Translations under genes and position numbers: made by a program
Shown: one piece after another, positions 56,861 to 64,000 of the stretch
How positions within the stretch are numbered: position 1 is the first letter of the stretch
Layout of the letters: each line of letters starts with the position of its first letter
The notes under the pieces: model-generated
Seen by the model: only the letters and a program-made list of their open reading frames with translations
Database searches by the model: none
What the model was told of the DNA's origin: nothing
Assembly: GCA_029582165.1 (NCBI GenBank)
Contig: CM055881.1
Location: 41,064,350 to 41,128,349 of the forward strand
Reading direction: 5' to 3'
DNA: 64,000 bases
Source: Portulaca oleracea
Taxonomy: Eukaryota; Streptophyta; Magnoliopsida; Caryophyllales; Portulacaceae

Positions 56861-56998
56861 AGGCCCTGTTCTTTTATGCGGTAGTTTACAGAATGGTGTG
56901 GTGGAATTGTGGTGGGGTGTAGTGGAAATGTGGTAGGTTATTGGAATTGTGAGAGAGAAAAATAATGATTTGCGGTAAAATGTGGTGGGTTGTGAAAT
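56861..56998. mobile_element. MITE, family 1, right end missing
   Basis: The left end AGGCCCTGTTCTTTTATGCG with GTAGTTTACAG is intact, and the interior (GTGGTGGGGTGTAGTGG, GAGAGAGAAAAATAATG) fits family 1. The matching right end is not present before the LINE fragment begins. Confidence 0.6.
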
Positions 56999-57069
56999 GC
57001 TAGATAAGTTGTGTTTCCATGATTCTTGGCCATCAAAAACAGGGGCTAAAGTTGGGTTTTAGACATTAT

Positions 57070-57480
57070 TAGGTTGCTCTTTTGGTGCGTCATGTTAATT
57101 CAACTACGTTTTTTTATAATCAACGGTGAGCCCTGTAGTCTAATAAGGCCGAGTAAAGGCTGGCAACAAGGATATCTGATCTCGCTTTATCTATTTATCT
57201 TTGTAATTGGAGCCCTCTCTAATCGGATCTCACAAACTTTACAGAAATGTATTGGTTATTTCCACATACGTTTTGTCGATGATTTGATTTGGGGTGTTGC
57301 TTGGACAATTTGGAATTATTGAAATATATAATGTTATTTAGAAGCAACTGTAATAATCCAGAGGCAATGGTTAATAGAACAACGATCCTTACCAGTGAGT
57401 TTCCTACAACTCAAGTAGATGTCACAAACCCTTCATTTCATACTCATTGGAAACATGTATTTTTTTGGTATTCTAAGGTT
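57070..57480 (+). pseudogene. LINE reverse-transcriptase fragment
   Basis: The plus strand encodes INGEPCSLIRPSKGWQQG then YLISLYLFIFVIGALSNRIS and FHIRFVDDLIWG. This matches the NG...G-P-RG-RQGDPLSPYLF and F-DD regions of plant L1-type LINEs, with substitutions. It is a small, frame-broken remnant, unrelated in detail to the LINE at 13.4 kb. Confidence 0.65.
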
Positions 57481-57827
57481 ATTTTTTACTGTGATTATTG
57501 ATTGAGTTGCTTTGGCCCAAGATTGTGGTGTACAACAACAAATAGTTGAAGAGGACACATTTGCAATCATTTCTAAGTGTAAAGGGAAGTTTGTCCGTGA
57601 TAACAATTTTAGGGTCCGTCAAATTATAGGGTAACTTCAATTTACCAAAATTTACCGGTTTTTACTTAAATTTACTAAAACTTAAAAAAATCAAAAATTA
57701 CAAAAATTCAAATTTGAAAGTGCATTTTTGGGCCTAATTAGCGGTAGTAATCAGACCTATAGTCCCGCGTAGGGGTGGAAGAAAAATCCGATTCGGCAAT
57801 CGGATAAAAAAACCCGGAAATGGGCAA

Positions 57828-57908
57828 CACCGAACCGCAAAAACCGGATGTTAAATGGGGCGGTTCCGGTTTGGGATATTCACACCGACAGGGAACCGAC
57901 ACCAAATC

Positions 57909-57976
<68 letters not shown>

Positions 57977-58311
57977 AAATTGGTTTCTAATAATCCCTAC
58001 TTTTGCAAATTGGATGACAATAACTCTACTTTAAATTTGTATTCTGGTGGCCAAAAAAAAAAATTGTATTGTAGTGGTACCAAATCCATTACCACATTCT
58101 TTTTATTTTTTTCTTGTCTACCCCATATTGTTTTTGTTTTTTTCGTTCCTGCCCCCAGATAAATAATGAAGTGTAGTTCCTAAAACATTTTTTAAATTAT
58201 TTTTTTGAGATTCCGAGCAATTATTATGTGCACCGCACCGCAAAAACCGGATGTTAAATGGGGCGGTTCCGGTTTGGGATATTCACACCGACAGGGAACC
58301 GGCACCGAATC

Positions 58312-58364
<53 letters not shown>

Positions 58365-58898
58365 AAAATTGGATTCTAATAATCTCTACTTTTGCAAATT
58401 GGATGACAATAACCCTACTTTAAATTTGTATTCTGGTGGTCCAAAAAAAAAAATTGTATTGTAGTGGTATCAAATCCATTACCACATTCTTTTTATTTTT
58501 TTCTTGCCTACTCCATATTGTTTTTGTTTTTTTCGTTCCTGCCCCCAGATAGATAATGAAGTATAGTTCCTAAAACATTTTTTAAATTATTTTTTTTGAG
58601 ATTCCGAGCAATTATTATGATTTTTTAAAAGGAATAAAATTGAAAAAATCATAAAAAATAGGAAAAAAATTGAAAAAAATTGGAAGAAATGCTGTAAATT
58701 CATTAAAAATCATGGTAAAGTGTTATACAAAGTTTTGAATCAAATGCAACACAAAATCTTTGATATTTAGGGTATACTCTCGATTATGTCCCCACTACAA
58801 TACAATTTTATTTTTTTTTTGGACCACCAAAATACAAATTTAAAGTAGGGATTATTATCATCCAATTTGCAAAAATAGAGATTATTAGAATCCAATTT

Positions 58899-58905
<7 letters not shown>
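57828..58905. repeat. 403-bp tandem duplication with TA tracts and an inverted third copy
   Basis: Unit one (about 57828-58230) and unit two (about 58231-58630) share GCAAAAACCGGATGTTAAAT, TTCACACCGACAGGGAACCG, a TA tract (57912-57973 and about 58316-58362), and GATGACAATAA(C) CTCTACTTTAAATTTG-type sequence. At 58790-58890 the sequence AAATTTAAAGTAGGGATTAT with CATCCAATTTGC is the reverse complement of the block after each TA tract, and it runs into a third TA tract (58893-58929). The simplest reading is an inverted-repeat element inserted into a TA microsatellite, then tandemly duplicated in part. Confidence 0.75.
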
Positions 58906-58932
<27 letters not shown>

Positions 58933-59516
58933 TTTTGTTAAACCAAAAATTCTACCAAAAAATTAATACAAAAATAGTGTAAATTAACTTGTTAAAAAAA
59001 ATAAAGAATATTAGGACATTGGGCTTATGGGCTAAGATAGTAAGAACTAAGAATCGGCACTGGACTTTTTTTTTTTTGATTGAATAGACTATTTTGATGT
59101 CGATAGAAATTAATGCGGTTCCGGTTAACGATGAAGCCATGTAGATTAAAGCAAGTCTTGGCTTTTTAAGATTTTAAGACATCTCGTCAGACACCCTTCG
59201 ACGCGAAACCATGTGTACACCGTTTCCACCCCAAGTCCCGCGGGACCACGGTCTAAAAACTGTAAGTTGATATGTAGAGTGAGACTTGAAAAACTGGAAA
59301 CTTGAAACTTGAAAGTGATAATACCGCCCATGTTGGCGGGAAACTATACTCTCGTCCAAATTCAGTTCATTCCAGTTTCTTGATTTCAATCAATTTCCCT
59401 CAATTCTTTCTCCCTCGATTCTCAATCGTTCGCCATTGTTGCTTCTATAGACATTTGATGCTGTTGCAGCAGAAGAAAAGGGCGCCCATTTTTCCAATTT
59501 GTGCGAAACCCTAGAA

Positions 59517-62313
59517 ATGGAGGGTAGTGAAAGCGAGGCGATTTTCGAGTCATTCGACCTCAAACCCCAGCTTTTCATCAACGAAGCCCTCAATCGTGTC
59601 GACGAATTGGTCGATGGCGCTTTCGATTACTTTCACCAGTAACATCTCCATCTGAATTTTGCCTGAATTTTGAGTAATTTTTGCGTATTTCTCGCGTTTT
59701 CTTACTAGGGTTTGTGTGTTTCAGGGAGGCATCGAGGTTGCTGAAGACTGAAGGCACTGATAGATCTGAGGATCTCAAGACGGTATCAGTTTATCCTTCA
59801 TACATACTGCATTTTAATTGCCTGTAGTTTGTGTATTGTTTTTTTTTTTTTATGGAATTTCTCCGAATTCATGCCAAATTGTAGAAAGTTTCATGTGTTG
59901 GAGCTCATTTGGTTGATGAAAGTTGTTGTGGTAATAGACTTTTGGTGGTATTTGGTGCTGGTTCCTGAAAATGTTTACTCCATTGATCTGGAACAAGGGT
60001 GTCACTTTAGGGTTAGGGTTAGTCATGGCAATTGTATTCACCATAGGGCTACTTCGACCCGTTTGAACTTGAATAGAGGTGTTTGGATGAGTTTAAATGT
60101 GCCTTCAATTGGGCATTGACTGAATGACGATAATGTGAATGAGGGTAGTCTTACTTGATTACTTATTTGTTCTGACATTGTAATTGAAAAATGGTAGCCA
60201 AGTATGAAATTGGAAAGCTGTTTCATCCAACTTCTTCATTTATTTCGATGATTCTGTACGATGACTTAGTCATACTACTACCCAGCATTCTTAAGGATTG
60301 GAGTAACATATGACTTCGTAGTTTACATATCTTGTGGGGTTTCTTTTTAAATGCCTACTTTTGTATAAACTTGTTTTCACAATGCATAACACGTCGGATG
60401 GCCCTATTCCATATTTTCTGTCTGATGTGTTTATTTCGGGCTGCAATGTTTCAATACATATGTATGGTTAACTTATGTTCACACTTATTGATAGACTATC
60501 ATGAATTAGGGTTCTGCTGACGGTGCTTTTGAAATGCAGGGTATCAACTATGTTCGCCGGACAGTCCAATTAGCATTGGATAAACGACTTAACATGTGGG
60601 AGCAATACTCCCTTCATCACTGTTTTGCAGTTCCTCCTGGATTTTCATTGCCTTCTGCGGTAGGCTTCTACATCAGATGTTATATGTTAATTGCCGTCAT
60701 TAAAACTGTGTTCTCTTTTATGACATGATTCCATTTTTTTTGGTTACTATTGTTTGGACTTTGGACCGATATGCTATTCTCCTTTATTTCCACAAACTCC
60801 TACCTGAAACTTGAAATCGGTATTATACTATTTTGTGGGAATTTGATGTTTGGTGCTTCATATTTGTCAAATGGAGTCTCTTTTACTAAGGTAATGAACA
60901 TAACCCAAGTGTTGTTCTGACTTTATTGACCTTGCTATGAGGATCCTGCAAAGCTTATGTTTCTTAGATCAGTCGCTGACACCGAGAGGGGTTCAATGAA
61001 TTCACGAATTCAGAGTCCTTTTGTAGAGTGTAACTTGTTTAATCACCATGCTACTCTCTCATGCCACGAAAATCATGCTGAAACCAATTACTGTCCGTCC
61101 CTTTTGCTTCATTTTAGTGAACTTTCAGCTAGGAACTACACCAGAATATACAGTTTTCCAGAATGTGTGGTTGGTTAGTCTCGGGCTCATATCCGTGGAG
61201 CTGTAATCCTGTATAGGCATGGAATTTTGAATCCAAATTCTGATTTACTGTTCTGAACTTCTGATATAACATTATAATACTTGTAGAACCGCTCAAACAC
61301 ACAATTATGTTATCATTTTCGCCTCCGTTAATTTGGCATATGATTGCTTTGTACTGGAGTAATGCCCTCTTTTGTTGTCTTTTAAGAATGAAACATCTGG
61401 GGATGATCCTATGGACCAAGGTGATGTCGATGATGAGCAGTTGGATGCACAGCTTGATTTGTTAAGGAAAAAGCTTGATGAGGTGAGCAAACATACGCAC
61501 ACACTCACACACTATTTCATGTTAACTAATACATACACACTCACACACTATGTCCAACTTCTATGCCCTTTTTTTACTCCTAATGTTAACTAATACATAC
61601 AGGCTGAAAAAGAACGTGTTGAGTTGAACCGAGAACTGCAAGCATTAGAAACAAAATCTGCGATGAGCAGCCAGTACATCTCATCTGTGAATAAGGCCTT
61701 AGAATTGTATGATAGAAGTTCTGCTTACGACATGTTCCAAGGTAAATGTGCTGGTTTTCTGGATTTCACCATTATGCTCCTAAGATTCGCACAGTTGTTT
61801 TTACAGATATGCAGATTGTTCTTCTTTGTTGATCTGATATCAGTTGTATCAGAAGTAGCAGAGTCTATGTATCAGTTCTGTCAGAAAGTCAGATGCAGTT
61901 GTTTCTTATCATGTTCTGTTCCTTTTCCCTTCTCCCTTTTATCATGTTCTGCTCCTTTTTCTTTCTTGTTCTGTTGTCATTGCGGCTCCAAAACTAAGCT
62001 TTCTAAGAGCATCATCAACTCTGTGCAGAGATGATGAGAGTGGCATCAGAACTGCGCCTGAAAATGGACCAGCTGAAGAGCAAACAGCAGGAAGAGAGCA
62101 AGCAAGATTGGAGAGCGAAATCATGTGTTGCAAATGGAGATATACCCGAGTTGAACTTCGGCACAGGTGGGCTAGTCAAGCTGTTTTGGTGTGTACTAAG
62201 TAATCCGGAAGTCGAAGAAACAAAACTAATAAAAATGGTTTATGTTCAATGCAGGTCTATCTGGCCTGAAGCTGGATGATCTTCAGGAGATATTAGCCGA
62301 GATGAACTTATGA
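59517..62313 (+). CDS. MIS12: Kinetochore protein MIS12 homologue
   Basis: Exons: 59517-59638, 59725-59782, 60540-60659, 61387-61482, 61603-61741, 62029-62166, 62255-62313, giving 243 residues, in phase (Arabidopsis MIS12 is about 240). The N-terminus MEGSESEAIFESFDLKPQLF then INEALNRVDELVDGAFDYF is the Mis12 head region. FAVPPGFSLPSA (about 88-99) is a family mark. Residues 110-210 are charged and heptad-like (DEQLDAQLDLLRKKLDEAEK, ELNRELQALETK, RVASELRLKMDQLKSK), as expected for the coiled coil. The C-terminus is GLKLDDLQEILAEMNL. MIS12 is part of the Mis12/MIND complex linking centromeric chromatin to the Ndc80 complex (family knowledge). The start follows GCGAAACCCTAGAA, a telo-box-like leader. 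Duplicated 3' sequence is described separately. Confidence 0.93.
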
Positions 62314-62406
62314 GGTTTCGATGGTGATGTATCTGTACTTTCTTTACTGTATCTCTTCAATCAGGAGATATTAGCCGAGATGAACTTACGAACTTTAGAT
62401 GGTGAT
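62284..62406. repeat. Duplication of the MIS12 3' coding end
   Basis: TCAGGAGATATTAGCCGAGA with TGAACTTA occurs at 62284-62311 and again at 62360-62386, 76 bp later. In both, a GATGGTGATG word follows. Copy two is preceded by TACTGTATCTCTTCAATCAG, a plausible acceptor site, and its frame stays open for another 60 codons. Confidence 0.8.
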
Positions 62407-63350
62407 GGTTTATGTTGTCGATCATTTGGAATCGCGGTATTTGTTGGTGTGCTTTTCCTCTTCTTGGGGATCATCTGTATATACAAGCTCAGGGTCTCAT
62501 GGACAGACATAAGGTCCCTATGTATGAAGACTTGTTATATGATGAGCAATGGTACGAACTACGAACATAATTTTTCTTATTTTTGTTAACAAACTCGATG
62601 TTGACCTGAATTTGTTACCGATGTATGTCTCTTCAGTTGAGTGACTATCAGTCTATCAGCTTTATGTCATAAGGTAGAGCAAACTTTATTAAAATTACCA
62701 CTATCCGCTTTGTTACATACACTAGGTGGTGTAATTTTGTAATAATTTATTTACGAATTGAAAATACAGAATTATTTAAAGTATATAATATTTTAAAATC
62801 TGAAATTTTGATTGATCCTTATTTTCTATTAAAAAGATATCAGCAATATTTGGGACACAACAGAATTTGTACACCCACCCAAGGCTAAGGCAGACATAAC
62901 TACATAAGACATCTATGCATGCAATATTCACTCTTGTGTCAACGAACGTAACCTACACAAAAACTGCCAACCCCCAGGGGCAATTTCGTCATTCCCCCTC
63001 TGGATAACCTCTCCTCTGATTTGGCACCCTTCAACGATCGCCACGTGTCCAAACCCCAAGATTCTTCACCCATAAATACCCATAAAACCCTCCTCAAGGC
63101 CAAAACTCCAACTCCTCTCTCTAAATTCTAAAACCTCCACTTTCTCTCTCTAATTAACCTCTCCCCCCTTCTCTTCTTACCGTTAATAACCCTCTTAATC
63201 ACCCTCCTCCCTTAATCATGCAACCACCACCATCACCACCACAAATCACAAACTATTCACACTACTAATCACCCTCCTCCTACCGTTAATCACCCTTAAT
63301 CACCCTCCCCCACAAATCACAAACTACTAATCACACTGCTAATCATCCCA
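62314..63350. other. Intergenic region upstream of the tetraspanin gene
   Basis: Contains MIS12 3' untranslated sequence, AT-rich DNA and the tetraspanin promoter and leader. The leader area is rich in short repeats of AATCACCCTCCTCC and CACAAATCACAAACTA (63195-63340). CACGTG occurs at 63042. Confidence 0.5.
63068..63078 (+). promoter_or_regulatory. Possible TATA box of the tetraspanin gene
   Basis: CCCATAAATACCCATAAAA lies about 280 bases before the start codon. A CT-rich leader (CTCCTCTCTCTAAATTC) follows about 30-40 bases later, and a CACGTG box lies 30 bases upstream. Position and composition fit a plant core promoter. Confidence 0.4.
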
Positions 63351-63808
63351 ATGGCAAAACTAAGCAACATCATAATCACAGCCCTAAACCTGTTAACCAC
63401 AGTCCTGGCCCTGGCGGCAATCGGGGCGTTCCTCTTCCTGCACTTCCTCCACCCGGGCCCGACCCGGTGCCAGCGGGCCCTCGAGGGGCCCGTCCTGGCG
63501 GCTGGCCTGGTCCTCCTTGGGGTCTCCCTGCTGGGCCTATTTGGGTCGGGCCTCCGTGTGTCGGGCCTCCTGTGGGCCTACCTGGCGGCCCTGGGACTCG
63601 TGATCGTGGGCTGGCTGGCGTTCTCAGGGTTCGTGCTGGCCGCCACGAGAGGGCGGGCCGGGGAATACTCGCACTGGCTGAGGAGGAGCGTGGTGGAAGG
63701 GGGGAGGTGGGAGGGGATAAGGAGCTGTTTGGTTGATGTGAATGTTTGCATGCAGGGAGTTGGTAGTAGGGAAAGTTTATTTCTCAGGGATAAACTCACT
63801 CCCATTCA
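63351..63808 (+). CDS. Tetraspanin, first exon (gene continues past the window)
   Basis: The exon encodes about 152 residues ending at a donor-like CATTCAG|GTTCTT (63808). Three membrane segments are visible: about 7-30 (IIITALNLLTTVLALAAIGA), 46-68 (GPVLAAGLVLLGVSLLGLFG) and 72-98 (LLWAYLAALGLVIVGWLAFS). After the third, the large extracellular loop begins (YSHWLRRSVVEGGRWEGIRS, CLVDVNVC, LTPIQ). Plant tetraspanins continue from PIQ to a GCC motif and a fourth membrane segment, which would lie beyond the right edge. They organise membrane microdomains (family knowledge). The exon is strikingly GC-rich compared with all neighbours. The subfamily is not determined. Confidence 0.85.
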
Positions 63809-63956
63809 GGTTCTTCCTTAATTAATTTCACTATTATTTATTTATTTATTTATTCGTTATTATTATTAGCATTTCTTAGAAAATTTCTTGTTTTGTTGTT
63901 GAATGTCGATTACTTCAATTGTTTTTATGTTGTAATTTGAGGCCCGTTGGATTTAC

Positions 63957-64000
63957 TTAGGTAGTGTTTGGTAGAACCCGGGAAATTTTCCCCTTCCCGC
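63957..64000. mobile_element. Family 3 MITE, cut by the window edge
   Basis: TTAGGTAGTGTTTGGTAGAA followed by CCCGGGAAATTTTCCCC matches the left end of family 3. It lies just inside the first intron of the tetraspanin gene; the rest is outside the window. Confidence 0.55.

Larger units (their letters stand above)
56041..59516. other. Intergenic repeats between PCO and MIS12
   Basis: Divergent promoters of PCO (near 56050-56130) and MIS12 (near 59400). Between them lie a truncated family 1 MITE, a LINE reverse-transcriptase fragment and a complex repeat with three TA tracts. No host gene was recognised. Confidence 0.55.

Overview
The window is nuclear DNA from a flowering plant, most likely a eudicot. 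The evidence is multi-exon genes with GT-AG introns and plant-specific protein families, plastid-targeted enzymes, AT-rich intergenic DNA and a dense load of small non-autonomous transposons. I cannot name the species. Coding models were assembled by hand from splice signals, reading-frame continuity across every junction and remembered family features; exon coordinates are in each gene entry. No RNA evidence was available.

Layout. 3.0-8.6 kb (minus): an 11-exon BIM1-type bHLH gene (BES1-interacting Myc-like), with a TATA box near 10.08 kb and a long leader intron filled by an unusual motif array. 10.2-28.5 kb: no convincing host gene; MITEs of several families, a broken LINE, G-box-rich islands and a 1.5 kb Mutator-like element carrying a captured F-box fragment. 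28.5-29.9 kb (plus): intronless RING-H2 E3 ligase. 31.0-33.2 kb (minus): five-exon gene of unknown function. 35.0-41.1 kb (minus): SPPA, a 13-exon plastid signal peptide peptidase/protease IV. 44.0-45.8 kb (plus): phosphoribosylglycinamide formyltransferase. 47.2-50.3 kb (minus): dihydrodipicolinate synthase. 51.9-56.0 kb (minus): plant cysteine oxidase. 56.1-59.5 kb: repeats and a LINE fragment. 59.5-62.3 kb (plus): kinetochore protein MIS12. 63.35 kb to the edge (plus): first exon of a tetraspanin.

The genes do not form a pathway. They cover brassinosteroid-linked transcription, ubiquitination, thylakoid proteolysis, purine synthesis, lysine synthesis, oxygen sensing and chromosome segregation, as expected for ordinary plant gene order. 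The most distinctive material is non-coding: (1) about 70-bp units with a 16-bp perfect palindrome in the BIM1 leader intron; (2) the F-box-carrying Mutator-like element with long inverted ends and a 10-bp target duplication; (3) a 246-bp TRIM retroelement with 69-bp LTRs in the cysteine oxidase gene; (4) two nested MITE insertions; (5) clusters of CACGTG in the gene-free interval. No CRISPR array, tRNA or rRNA gene was recognised.
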